Shown one piece after another: positions 1-8,497 of a stretch of 64,000 bases of DNA. The notes under the pieces were generated by a model, which saw only the letters and a list, made by a program, of their open reading frames with translations, ran no database searches and was not told the DNA's origin. Source of the DNA: Paracoxiella cheracis (GTDB taxonomy: Bacteria > Pseudomonadota > Gammaproteobacteria > Coxiellales > Coxiellaceae); the NCBI RefSeq assembly GCF_049348705.1, contig NZ_CP186485.1:1302001-1366000 (forward strand). Direction: 5' to 3'. Numbering within the stretch: the stretch's first letter is position 1; each line of letters starts with the position of its first letter. A program made the position numbers and the translations under genes.

Positions 1-552
1 AATCCGGTTATTCAAATCACCAATTTGTCCATTCAGATTGTTTATTTGGCCTTTGATATCCCCAATCGTGTTGTGCACACGAAGTCCTGCTAAATAAGCA
101 TTGCGGAATGCATTGACTTGATCCGGTGCACAAAATCCTGGCATGGGTTGACCAGCGCGGCCAATATTATAACCTGTATTTGGAACACAAAATTTTCTTA
201 ATCCTCGTTTATAAGCACGATTAAACGCCCCTGCTAAATCCGCTGGACAAATATTGTTGTACGAAGAACCGTTTGTACCCAATTGGTAAGCCGTTTGCGG
301 ACGGCAAAATTGACGCACCCCTGCTGCCCACCCGTTACGGTATTGTAAAGTATTTACTGTCAATTGAAACCGCGCACAATCTTTTATATCGCGCGATAAA
401 TCACGCTGTAATTTACCCTGATTACCATCTTCGTAACCCAGTTGGTACCAATTCATGCTTTGGCATTGCTGTTGGGTCAAGTGAGGAACGCAGGCCGATA
501 GACCAAAAGTCCCTAAAAAAACTAAAGCTATAGAATATTTTTTAATTCCCAT
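1..552 (-). CDS. DUF2799 family lipoprotein, partial at left edge
   Basis: An open frame of 184 codons runs from an ATG at 552 off the left edge. The N-terminus is a hydrophobic signal followed by a lipobox (LSAC, Cys at residue 21), so the product should be a lipid-anchored envelope protein. The body has repeated units of the type GYEDG, GW.AG and Y..GL separated by single cysteines (FCRP, NICP, FCVP, FCAP), which is the pattern I know from DUF2799 proteins. The visible C-terminal end starts a Q/N/I-rich heptad-like stretch (IKGQINNLNGQIGDLNNRI), suggesting a coiled coil. A purine-rich GAGG lies about 12 bases before the ATG. Function of the family is unknown to me. The C-terminus is outside the window. 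Confidence 0.8.
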   Translation of the reverse strand, partial: MGIKKYSIALVFLGTFGLSACVPHLTQQQCQSMNWYQLGYEDGNQGKLQRDLSRDIKDCARFQLTVNTLQYRNGWAAGVRQFCRPQTAYQLGTNGSSYNNICPADLAGAFNRAYKRGLRKFCVPNTGYNIGRAGQPMPGFCAPDQVNAFRNAYLAGLRVHNTIGDIKGQINNLNGQIGDLNNRI

Positions 553-595
553 ATTAATGCTTTACCTCTAAAAAACAGATTAAAACCCAGTCGGA

Positions 596-888
596 TCATA
601 ATGAAAAACTGTGATCGAGGCAAGGTTTAGTCTTTAAGGTATTCTTTGAGAATGGCGTTTGCCGATCCTCTGAAGTGAATACCACGAAGTGAGGGCTCGC
701 TAGCCAACGCTTGAAGGGTTCAGCTTTGGGTGATGGGATAGATTGGATACTGCGGAAAATACCTTCGGTGTCTGCAGTGGACAGTTTCAGTCCGTGACAA
801 ATCGTCACGACCTCACTGCCTCCTTGTTGTAAGTCATTGTTTTAACGTACATCAGTAGGCGCCTGCATCAGCACTATCCGTTAATGCT
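596..888 (-). pseudogene. Decayed DinD / Bro-N family gene remnant
   Basis: Reading the minus strand in pieced-together frames gives ALTDSADAGAY, then a stop in place of Trp, TLKQ, a stop in place of Arg, LTT, a frameshift, and then SEVVTICHGLKLSTAD and TEGIFRSIQSIPSPKAEPF followed by KRWLA. The order and wording match the Bro-N region of DNA damage-inducible protein D and phage antirepressor-like proteins, where IQSIPSPKAEPF is a hallmark. After RWLA the similarity stops and the frame runs into unrelated sequence, so a large 3' part is missing. Two of the stops look like single transitions from Trp and Arg codons. The longest intact frame (596-808, 70 aa) is only a fragment. The rest of the 553-1039 gap shows nothing else I can name. 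Confidence 0.72.
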
Positions 889-1039
889 CCGCAATTAAAG
901 CCATCACACGTGTGCTTTAGAGAGTAAGGGGTTAATCGTTGCCTTAACTTGACTTATATTCAAACCTATGTACGATTCTATGCATTTCATGGGCGCACTA
1001 TAGTGCTAAAAATAACAATCTTTACCATGAGGCAGATAT

Positions 1040-2152
1040 ATGAAAGAAAGCAATCAAGATACAGTGCAAAAATTCATGATCGAAGCCTTTAACGTGCGCG
1101 GTGTAATTGCTCACCTAAATGAAAGCATAAAAACAATAGTCTCGCAGCATCCTTATCCAAAACAAATTCAAAAGCTACTTGGGGAAACCTTACTAACAGC
1201 CAGTTTATTGTTGCCAATGATAAAATTAAAGGGTCGCATGATCATACAATTCCAAAGTGATGGTGCAATAAAAATGTTAGTAGCTCAAATAAATGATCAA
1301 GGTCATATTCGAGGATTAGCAAAATGGCAGCCCGATGCAAAAAAAAATGATTTAATATCTGGATTAGAAAATGGCGAGCTAGTCATCACTATTTTTCAAA
1401 AAGGCCAAGAAAAACCGTATCAAAGTATTGTTCCTTTGTATAACAAAGATATTTCAACTGCTATGACACACTATTTTGTACAATCAGAACAGCTCCTCAC
1501 CAAGTGTTACTTAACTGTTTCTGATGATTCTGCCACTGGAATGTTGTTACAAATGATGCCTGAAAATGAGAATATTGACCGTGAATTACAGTGGCAATCA
1601 CTCATGTCACATATGAAAGATTTTAATGTAAAGAAATTAACTGAATCCGACAACGTTACATTTCTAAAAACAACCGATGCGCGCCATGGAGAGCGAAGCG
1701 AAGGCGCGTATTCCGCGGTAGGCTCGGATTTTTTGCCGAGCGTAAGCGACTGCAAAAAATCTTTACGAGCCGTCAAGTCATTTGAGAGCCCGTGCGTAGT
1801 CGAGCCGTGAGGTCGCGGAGCGCGGGCGACGAGGACGTCCGCGGCTATTTAAGTTGTCGCGTATTGCGAGTCGATTATTGACAGGGATGGCAATAATCTA
1901 TCACGAGCATCGCGACACGCTTGCTTTCCTAATCAGGATATTCATTTATTTGAACCAGAACCATTAATGTTTAAATGCAGTTGTAGTTTAAAAAAAATGG
2001 AAAATGCTATCTTCACCATGGGTAAAAAGGAAGCGGATCTTATACTTAACACTAATCCCGAAATATGGGTAACGTGTGAATATTGTAATAACCAGTATGG
2101 ATTCGATCGTAATGCGGTATCATCTATTTTTTCTGATGATACCATTCACTAA
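1040..2152 (+). pseudogene. hslO: Hsp33 redox chaperone gene interrupted by a 249-bp repeat
   Basis: Hsp33 is a cytosolic holdase chaperone activated by oxidation of a C-terminal zinc centre. Residues from 1040 to 1674 give the N-terminal domain (FNVRGVIAHLNES, LGETLLTASLL). The frame then enters a repeat at 1675-1923 that stops it at 1808-1810. Downstream, 1924-2152 encodes the missing zinc domain with CSC and CEYC motifs, ending in the usual NNQYGFD segment. Removing the repeat joins FLKTT to FPNQD in frame and restores 287 residues, the normal family length. The insert is exactly 83 codons long but carries TGA and TAA in this frame. The upstream product (256 aa, foreign tail) lacks the redox switch, so the gene is probably dead or constitutively altered. 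Confidence 0.9.
1675..1923 (-). repeat. 249-bp structured palindromic repeat, copy 1 (inside hslO)
   Basis: This is the reverse complement of copies at 11371-11619 and 45226-45474, nearly identical over 249 bp. It contains several inverted segments: GTCGCG/CGCGAC arms, GATTATTG/CAATAATC, and GATTTTTTGC/GCAAAAAATC. There is no transposase gene. The junction with hslO is seamless with no target duplication. Palindromic sub-structure and insertion within a gene recall palindromic elements known from Rickettsia, but I do not claim homology. Confidence 0.85.
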
Positions 2153-2162
2153 AGTTGTCGCA

Positions 2163-2305
2163 GTGCCACATTTGCACTAACTTTTCTATTTCATTGATAT
2201 AAAAGTATAAAAATTCTCTAATAAGTACGTACCGTGTTTGCACTAACTTTCTTTTCTTTTTCTCAAAAAATCAAAAAGTTACGAAAGTTAATGCAAATGT
2301 GGCAC
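2163..2305. repeat. Inverted repeat pair between hslO and the metal ATPase
   Basis: A 22-bp arm at 2163-2184 (GTGCCACATTTGCACTAACT plus TT) is repeated in inverse at 2284-2305 with one mismatch. A third partial copy of the arm (TTTGCACTAACTTTC) at about 2235-2249 forms a tighter hairpin with the distal arm. The distal arm runs into the 3' end of the ATPase coding region (last codons at 2288-2305). It could be a small MITE-like element or a bidirectional terminator for the two convergent genes. Confidence 0.6.
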
Positions 2306-4192
2306 CGGAAGATCAATCTCAATACGCCTTCCCCATGCCAAGCGAAGCGCGTTGAGAATAGCCAGAATGTCGATCACTTCTTGAAGTATGGCGCCAGCAA
2401 CGGGTGATATAAATCCCGCTGCAGCAAATCCCATACCAATAACACTCAATATCATGCCACCCACAGCACTTTGCAATGCGATTTTTCGTGTGATTAAGCT
2501 TAAATGAATTAATACGTCCACTTTTTTTAAAGTGTTTTCCATGATCACAGCACCTGCTGCGGCGGCAGTTACATTACTGGATTGCCCAAAAGCAACACCA
2601 ACCGTGGCGGCTCCGAGCGCTGGTGCATCATTGACGCCATCTCCCATAAATAATGTCGCGGCTTTTTTACTTTCGGCAAGCACAATATCAAGTTTTTGTT
2701 CGGGGCTTTGAGAGGCACGTATTTCTGTTAAATTAAGCTGTTTTGCTAAATATTCCACTTCGGATAAACGATCACCCGATACCAACATTATTTTTTTAAA
2801 TTGATGATAGGGGCCAAGATGCCCGACAAACGAAGAGCTTTCTCTTCGAGGAATATCACGAAATCGAAGTGTTGCTGCATATTTTTCATTAATCACAATC
2901 ATACATTCTAAACCAACTGACACAGCAGGAAGTAGCGAAGACCATTCGGGATGAGTTTCTAATATACTTTTACGATGAGTCACGTGAATTGTATTTTTAT
3001 CAATATTCCCTTTTAACCCCTGCCCTGGCTTTTCTGAAATGTCCGTGGCATCCAGCAAATCTAAGTGCTTTGATTCAGCAGCTTTTAAAATCGCAGATGC
3101 GAGTGGATGCTTTGAATAGCGCTCCAAACTAGCCGTCAGTTGTAATACGCCGTTAGCATCAAAACCATTTGCCGATATGATTTCGGTTAAAGTGGGTTTG
3201 CCGTAAGTCAATGTACCTGTTTTATCAAAAATAGCCGTGCGACAAGTGGGTAATCGTTCTAAAACGGTAGGGTCTTTAATAATAATTGCTTGACGAGCAG
3301 CCATAGAAATAGCACTAATTAATGTGATTGGAATCGCAATGAGTAACGGACAAGGCGTTGCAATAACGAGCACAGCAAGAAAGCGAACGGCATCACTTGT
3401 AAAATACCACGTTGCAAATGCGAGCAATAATGCTATAGGCGCAAAAACCGCACCAATTTGATCACCCAAACGCCTTATTTTCGGGCGTTTTTGTTCTGCT
3501 TCCTCTAACACTTGTACAATCGCTGCATAACGCGAATCCGAAGCTAGTTTATTTGCTTTTATAGTTAATACAGAGGCGCCATTGATTGCGCCGGATAAGA
3601 CTAACGTGCCAGGTGCTTTAGAAATTTGATAAGGTTCACCCGTTAAGTACGATTCATCCATCGAGCTTCGCCCTTCAATAACAATACCATCAACCGGACA
3701 AGTTTCGTGTGGATAAATAACAATTTCATCACCGGGGCGAATGTCTTGCAACGGAATATCTTCAAGATTTCCTTTAGTTTTCCGGTGTGCAACCGAAGGC
3801 ATTCGCTCTGCTAACGCAAGCAAGACTGAAGACGCTTTTCGTACGGCATAAGCTTCTAATGCCTGACCACCTGCAAGCATGAGAACAATAATGGTCCCTG
3901 CAAGATATTCATGTAAAATAAATGCGGTAACCAACGCAATGGCAGCCAAGGAATCTGCTCCCCAGTTACCTTTCAAAAGTTTAAATAAAATCTGTAAAAA
4001 TAGAGGAATTCCGCCTATGATAATCATTGCTATCAAAGGAATTGCAGCAGCCGGTCGATAGAAAAACCACAATAGCACATATAAAATAATAGCGATCACC
4101 GAAAGTGTAGCAATAGTTAGTTGCCATTTAAAAATAGTTAAATTAGGCAAATATGGTGTTAAGCTTTGCAGTTTATTATTGTTGATACTCAT
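2288..4192 (-). CDS. Heavy-metal-translocating P1B-type ATPase (TPC motif)
   Basis: A 634-residue inner-membrane ATPase. Visible motifs in order are: early hydrophobic helices (about 25-110), the actuator loop TGEP (about 184), the transmembrane metal-site motif TPCPL (about 279), the phosphorylation site DKTGTLT (about 323), and the hinge GDGVNDAPAL near residue 545. It ends with two more membrane helices. There is no N-terminal CxxC metal-binding domain. P1B pumps with TPC rather than CPC are a less well defined class, so the metal cannot be stated. Residues 10-75 are unusually rich in Ile and Leu. The gene stands alone, with no metalloregulator beside it. The start codon has only a weak ribosome site. 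Its 3' end overlaps one arm of an inverted repeat. Confidence 0.88.
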   Translation of the reverse strand: MSINNNKLQSLTPYLPNLTIFKWQLTIATLSVIAIILYVLLWFFYRPAAAIPLIAMIIIGGIPLFLQILFKLLKGNWGADSLAAIALVTAFILHEYLAGTIIVLMLAGGQALEAYAVRKASSVLLALAERMPSVAHRKTKGNLEDIPLQDIRPGDEIVIYPHETCPVDGIVIEGRSSMDESYLTGEPYQISKAPGTLVLSGAINGASVLTIKANKLASDSRYAAIVQVLEEAEQKRPKIRRLGDQIGAVFAPIALLLAFATWYFTSDAVRFLAVLVIATPCPLLIAIPITLISAISMAARQAIIIKDPTVLERLPTCRTAIFDKTGTLTYGKPTLTEIISANGFDANGVLQLTASLERYSKHPLASAILKAAESKHLDLLDATDISEKPGQGLKGNIDKNTIHVTHRKSILETHPEWSSLLPAVSVGLECMIVINEKYAATLRFRDIPRRESSSFVGHLGPYHQFKKIMLVSGDRLSEVEYLAKQLNLTEIRASQSPEQKLDIVLAESKKAATLFMGDGVNDAPALGAATVGVAFGQSSNVTAAAAGAVIMENTLKKVDVLIHLSLITRKIALQSAVGGMILSVIGMGFAAAGFISPVAGAILQEVIDILAILNALRLAWGRRIEIDLPVPHLH

Positions 4193-4476
4193 TTTTACAG
4201 CCGTTGATTGATCTTATCTCAAGCCCCTTAATCATAGTATAAAATAGAATATTTTTTCTACTTTTGAGATATACGGCTCTGTCGAATCTGATCATAATTT
4301 AAACACACCGATTGAGTGTTACTGGAAATCGACTTGTTTATAAGCAATATGCAAGGTACATGGTATGGGCGGAATCCTATTTAAACTTGAAAACTAGTAT
4401 CTTATACTCAATCTTAGTAAGGTCATAAGTTTAAATTTTATAGAAAAAAAAAGATTACGTTTTTTGGAGAGTTAGT

Positions 4477-4878
4477 TTGAACAGTCAAGAAGCATTATCC
4501 CTAATAAAAGATTATATATCCAGTTGGAAAAATAATGATTTTAACTTAATTGCTTCAAGCTTACATAATCAGTGTACTGTAATTGAATCTCACGGGCCTA
4601 TTTATCACGGTCTTAATGATATTAAATCATGGTTTGATTTTTGGTTGGCGGCAGATAGTAAAATTTTAAAATGGGACTTAACTTCATACTATTTCTGTCA
4701 TCATGAAACTACAGCATTTATTGAATGGGAATTTGAATGTATTTCAAATAACACCACATATCCTTTATCGGGAATTAGCCTCATCAAATTTTTAGATAAC
4801 AAAATTATCCATATTCATGAATATCGTATGACTAAGGCTGCTTTTGATTGGGATAGAAAAAGACTTGTTTCTGATTAG
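4477..4878 (+). CDS. NTF2-like / SnoaL-type protein
   Basis: A 133-residue soluble protein beginning with TTG, chosen because a GGAGA ribosome site sits six bases upstream. It has the cone-shaped NTF2-like fold signature: an N-terminal helix (EALSLIKDYISSWKNNDF), a short segment on which the fold closes (HGPIYHGLNDIKSWFDFW), and alternating strands with an aromatic core ending EYRMTKAAFDW. Members bind small hydrophobic ligands or act as isomerases or cyclases. No catalytic pair can be assigned here. It is isolated between two genes read from the other strand; the 284 bases upstream (4193-4476) hold no gene that I can see. Confidence 0.7.
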   Translation: MNSQEALSLIKDYISSWKNNDFNLIASSLHNQCTVIESHGPIYHGLNDIKSWFDFWLAADSKILKWDLTSYYFCHHETTAFIEWEFECISNNTTYPLSGISLIKFLDNKIIHIHEYRMTKAAFDWDRKRLVSD

Positions 4879-4918
4879 TTCATTAGCTGCTTTTAAACAG
4901 AGTTGCTTCCGAAAAATA

Positions 4919-5809
4919 TTAAAAATTGCTGTAAAGGCATTTTGCTAATAATAACATCTTACTGGGGTCACCATCATCTTCTATAAACCATTGTGCCGAG
5001 ATCATGACGCGCAAAAACGTCCACTGTAATAATCGATCAACAGGCAAATCCAGTGCAACCGCTAGCTGTGAGATTCGATTTATTATTTTACTTGGCATTG
5101 CTTGCAAATTTTGCATTTCATTTTCAGCAATAATATCAAAGGCAGCGGCTTCAAAAGCACGCTCACCGATAATACCTTTTGGATCGATAGCGAGCCACTC
5201 ATCTTTATGTTGAAGCACATTGTCCAAGTGCAAATCACCATGACAAAGATACTCATGCTGAGATGAGGCTAACAAAAGTGATCGTATGCTTTGTGCTTTT
5301 TCAATGAAACAATATTCAACTCGCGAGTCTTCAATTCTATCGATAGACTGACACCACTGATTTACGTGCGTATAACCAGATCTATTTCCCAAAGGGCGTT
5401 CGAGCATTTTTACTAGCTTAGCATAAGCATCGATAACAACATCGAGATTATCTGGATACAATGCCTTAAGCGTGTCGCCAGGAATAGCACGTTCAAGCAA
5501 CAATGCATTATATTTTTTATTGATATCAAGAATCCGCACAGCACCCTGCCCATCAAAATGTTTCAATGCGCAATATTCATCAAAAGTAAGTTGAGGATCG
5601 CAACCGATTTTCAATACGACGGGTGTTTGAGACGCCTGCCTTGCTAACGCCACGTAATGATAGCTCATATTTTTAACAGGCTGAATATCATCCAACTGCC
5701 AATGAGAGGATAGCTCTTCAATAAACATAGGCAAGCGGCTCAACCAAACTTGGCCTGCCCTACCCCATGTATTGACGACGGTACGCTGAAAAATAGTATT
5801 CATACCCAC
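4919..5809 (-). CDS. APH(6)/hydroxyurea-type antibiotic kinase family protein
   Basis: A 296-residue phosphotransferase-fold kinase. The catalytic loop HGDLHLDN and the following metal-binding segment WLAIDPKG (with GERAFE) are diagnostic of the aminoglycoside/hydroxyurea kinase family that includes streptomycin 6-phosphotransferases. The N-lobe contains VVLKIGCDPQLTFDE, where the Lys should position ATP. Chromosomal members are common and their natural substrate is often unknown, so resistance is not implied. It is divergent from the Kdo hydroxylase gene, 86 bases away. A second Met two codons in (MGMNTIF) is an alternative start. Confidence 0.8.
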   Translation of the reverse strand: MGMNTIFQRTVVNTWGRAGQVWLSRLPMFIEELSSHWQLDDIQPVKNMSYHYVALARQASQTPVVLKIGCDPQLTFDEYCALKHFDGQGAVRILDINKKYNALLLERAIPGDTLKALYPDNLDVVIDAYAKLVKMLERPLGNRSGYTHVNQWCQSIDRIEDSRVEYCFIEKAQSIRSLLLASSQHEYLCHGDLHLDNVLQHKDEWLAIDPKGIIGERAFEAAAFDIIAENEMQNLQAMPSKIINRISQLAVALDLPVDRLLQWTFLRVMISAQWFIEDDGDPSKMLLLAKCLYSNF

Positions 5810-5895
5810 TCCAGCTTAATGCTTTAAGCTAGTCAGGTGTCTAACAAATCTTTATAATGTCACAAAATTCATGGGTATTACATAAAAGGACTTAC

Positions 5896-6777
5896 ATGAT
5901 GTCACTTATCTCTCAATACGATATTTCTAATTGGGCACCCTTCGTTGATGACTCAACAAAACAAGCGCTTCTTGCAGATCTTGAAAAGGGCCAAGTAATT
6001 TATTTACCAGAGTTGAGTTTCACAATTTCCCCAGCGGACCAGCATTTTCTGAATCCCGAATATCTTGCAGCGGGTAAAAAAAACATTAGTTACAATCCAG
6101 CTAATCAAACATTAAAAGGCATCAAGCAAAATATACCGAAGTCAAAATCACTAGAAAAATTAATGTGTGACTTTTCCGTTAAGGCAGAGCAATTGATGCG
6201 TCATCTTTTTCCGCATTATAGTAATGCAATGCGTATTGGTCGAACCAGCTTTCGCCCAGCAGAAATTCACGGCCGGCAAACTTCTTTTCGAAAAGATGAC
6301 ACGTTGTTACACGTCGATGCTTTTCCCTCGATGCCGATGAAAGGCGAGCGCATTTTGCGTTTGTTCAGCAATATTAATCCCGAGAATAAACCACGGCAGT
6401 GGCATTTGGGTGAATCTTTCAGCGCTGTCATGAAACGTTTTGCACCACAAATTAATTCGCCCTTTCCAGGCTCTCATGGCATGATGAATTTATTTGGCAT
6501 TACGAAACAAAAACGCACGCTCTACGATCATTACATGCTAAACATTCATCATAAAATGAAAAAAGATAACAACTATCAACAAAATGCTATCCAAGAAAGA
6601 ATGGATTTCCCAGCAAATACTACTTGGATCGTATTTACTGACTTAGTTTCTCATGCCGCACTGTCTGGTCAGCATCTACTTGAACAAACTTTTTATGTGC
6701 CGGCTCATGCTCAATTTCACCCTGAATGGGCGCCCTTAAAACAGCTTGAACATTATCTGCAACGATCCTTGCTTTAA
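5896..6777 (+). CDS. kdoO: Kdo hydroxylase family protein (Fe(II)/2-oxoglutarate dioxygenase)
   Basis: The product resembles the Kdo 3-hydroxylases that add a hydroxyl group to the inner-core sugar of lipopolysaccharide at the membrane. The segment RTSFRPAEIHGR followed by HVDAFPS supplies the conserved family block and the HxD iron ligands; a later His near SHAAL would complete the triad. I chose the ATG at 5896 because AAAGGA lies five bases before it, giving 293 residues. An in-frame ATG at 5857 has no ribosome site. It is a monocistronic gene and convergent with the next pair. Its presence implies a Kdo-containing LPS, consistent with kdsB at 32.4 kb. Confidence 0.85.
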   Translation: MMSLISQYDISNWAPFVDDSTKQALLADLEKGQVIYLPELSFTISPADQHFLNPEYLAAGKKNISYNPANQTLKGIKQNIPKSKSLEKLMCDFSVKAEQLMRHLFPHYSNAMRIGRTSFRPAEIHGRQTSFRKDDTLLHVDAFPSMPMKGERILRLFSNINPENKPRQWHLGESFSAVMKRFAPQINSPFPGSHGMMNLFGITKQKRTLYDHYMLNIHHKMKKDNNYQQNAIQERMDFPANTTWIVFTDLVSHAALSGQHLLEQTFYVPAHAQFHPEWAPLKQLEHYLQRSLL

Positions 6778-6790
6778 ACACTAAGAAACT

Positions 6791-7087
6791 TCACTCCAAA
6801 ATTTGCCAATAGGTTTTGGGAGACTGTTCGTCAAACATTTCATGCGATAGCTTTTCTTTAAATTCTTTGACCTCGGGTCTTTTATTATGCGCCTCAAAAG
6901 CCTCTTTATTTTTCCAAACAGAATACATGGTAAATTCACGAGGATCATGGGTGGATTGATGCACGTTATAAATAACGCAGCCTTTATCACGTCGTGAATG
7001 TTCCATCATTCGTTTCAAATAATCTTTAACATAATCTTCCATCCCAGCATTAGCAATTCCTGCAACCATAATGGTAAATTGGCTCAT
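6791..7087 (-). CDS. Antibiotic biosynthesis monooxygenase (ABM) domain protein
   Basis: A 98-residue single-domain protein of the dimeric ferredoxin-like ABM fold (quinol monooxygenase YgiN type). Typical pieces are FTIMVAGIANAGMEDYVKDY at the start, SRRDKGCVIYNVHQS in the middle and YSVWKNKEAFEAHNK, followed by an acidic-basic helix. Such enzymes oxidise quinols or remove reactive metabolites without a cofactor. It lies four bases downstream of the dehydrogenase gene on the same strand, so the two are probably co-transcribed, suggesting a shared redox or detoxification role. Confidence 0.8.
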   Translation of the reverse strand: MSQFTIMVAGIANAGMEDYVKDYLKRMMEHSRRDKGCVIYNVHQSTHDPREFTMYSVWKNKEAFEAHNKRPEVKEFKEKLSHEMFDEQSPKTYWQILE

Positions 7088-7091
7088 AATT

Positions 7092-8081
7092 TTAGCTCCT
7101 TATTTGATTAATAACATGCCCTTGCTCAAAAGCGCTTAAATTTTCAATAGTCATCTTCGTAATATTTGCCACCGCTTCTTCGGTAAAAAAGGCTTCATGT
7201 GGTGTTATTACCACGGTGGATAAATTTTCTAATTTTACAAACTGTTCGTCCTGAATAATTTTTCCTGTATGATTCACGAAAAACAAACCCTTTTCTTTTT
7301 CATATACATCCAAACCAGCATAACCCAAATGATCATTTTCCAATGATTTTATCAGTGCCGCTGTGTCCACTAATCCACCTCTTCCTGTATTAATTAACAT
7401 CGCACCTTTTTTTGTTTTTGACAGGGCCTCTTCATCAATCATATGAAAAGTTTTCTCATTCAACAAACAGTTTAAGCTGATGATATCTGACTTATTTAAT
7501 AATTCATCGAGCGACACATAAGTCATGCCTAGTTTTTTACAATCGTCATTGGGATAAGGATCATAGCCCAATAAATCGCAACCAAAGCCATGCATAATAC
7601 TTGCAAACGCACAACCAATACGACCCGTACCAACAACACCAACGATTTTCTCATGCAAATTAAAACCCAAGATATCTTTCGTTAATGAAAAATCTTGCTC
7701 TGCCACACGTTGAAACGATTGTCGAAGTTTACGGCTCAACGTTAAAATGAGCGCAACTGCAAATTCAGCAACCGCAGGCGGTGAATATTCCGGCACATTA
7801 ACCACGGTGAGGCCAAGCGCATCTGTCGCTTTTAAATCTACATGGTCGTATCCGGCTGATCGTAAAGCCACGAGCTTGACTCGTTCTTTGGCTAATGCTT
7901 TCAAGACATCCGCATTTAAATCATCGAGGACGAAGCAACACACTGCCTCACAGGACTGCGCGTGTGAAACGGTCGATAAAGATAACGGTTCTTCAATAAA
8001 CACTAGCTCATGCTGCGAGTGGTTGGCTTTTTCAAAAAAGGGTCGTTCATACGACTGAACACTAAAAATAGCAACTTTCAT
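7092..8081 (-). CDS. ldhA: D-lactate dehydrogenase-like 2-hydroxyacid dehydrogenase
   Basis: A 329-residue NAD-dependent D-2-hydroxyacid dehydrogenase that should interconvert pyruvate and D-lactate. The Rossmann motif is VGVVGTGRIG. The catalytic triad is visible as Arg in NTGRGGLVD, Glu in DVYEKE and His in TPHEAFF. The insert GLFF after the Glu is typical of the LdhA subgroup. I place the start at the ATG of MKVAIFSVQSYE (8081), matching the family's N-terminus; an ATG eight codons upstream has no better ribosome site. It is upstream of the ABM gene in a probable two-gene operon. Confidence 0.83.
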   Translation of the reverse strand: MKVAIFSVQSYERPFFEKANHSQHELVFIEEPLSLSTVSHAQSCEAVCCFVLDDLNADVLKALAKERVKLVALRSAGYDHVDLKATDALGLTVVNVPEYSPPAVAEFAVALILTLSRKLRQSFQRVAEQDFSLTKDILGFNLHEKIVGVVGTGRIGCAFASIMHGFGCDLLGYDPYPNDDCKKLGMTYVSLDELLNKSDIISLNCLLNEKTFHMIDEEALSKTKKGAMLINTGRGGLVDTAALIKSLENDHLGYAGLDVYEKEKGLFFVNHTGKIIQDEQFVKLENLSTVVITPHEAFFTEEAVANITKMTIENLSAFEQGHVINQIRS

Positions 8082-8314
8082 GTATCTATCCCATTGAATT
8101 TTCAAAGCTAGTATACGACAAGACTATTAGCTCCGAAAGCGGTATAATCCCGAGCATAGAGCCTTATGCTGGCAAAAATTTGACCAGCAAGGACTTTGAG
8201 TTCCGCAATCCGACCTATTAAAAAATTGATCACAACGATTGCGAAATCACTCCTGGCTGATATGATAATGTCAGTAACATTACCGATCGCGATCTCATTG
8301 ATGATGAGGATGAA

Positions 8315-8497
8315 ATGATAAATTTTTTCCGTAAAGGCACTTTTACACTTCGTAGAGAAATTGTGATCATCGTTATCATTAAGCTCATCGCTATTTTTAT
8401 TATCTGGTTTTTTTGTTTTTCTAACCCGGTGCAGGATCATCTAACCACGCAATCGATGCAACAACATATTCTTGGAGACACCAATGACCCCTCATGA
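8315..8497 (+). CDS. cydP: Small membrane protein of the bd oxidase operon (CydP-like)
   Basis: Sixty residues with one strongly hydrophobic helix (IVIIVIIKLIAIFIIWFFCF, residues 16-35) preceded by a basic segment. A good GAGG site stands five bases before the ATG. The stop codon lies inside cydA, giving a 14-base overlap, so translation is probably coupled. A short, single-helix protein immediately before cydA matches what is called CydP, a putative small subunit of cytochrome bd. I rely on position and topology more than on sequence. A TATAAT sequence at 8143-8148 may belong to the operon promoter, leaving a leader of about 160 bases. Confidence 0.65.
   Translation: MINFFRKGTFTLRREIVIIVIIKLIAIFIIWFFCFSNPVQDHLTTQSMQQHILGDTNDPS

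Noticed and set aside
1967..2152. A separate 61-residue gene starting MFKCSCSLKK
   Set aside because: It is the zinc domain of Hsp33 in the same frame, cut off by the inserted repeat.
5857..5895. ATG at 5857 as the start of the Kdo hydroxylase gene
   Set aside because: No ribosome site precedes it, while AAAGGA is ideally placed before the ATG at 5896.
8108..8440. A 110-residue frame opposite cydP
   Set aside because: It has low-complexity composition and no ribosome site, and the small membrane protein on the other strand explains the region.
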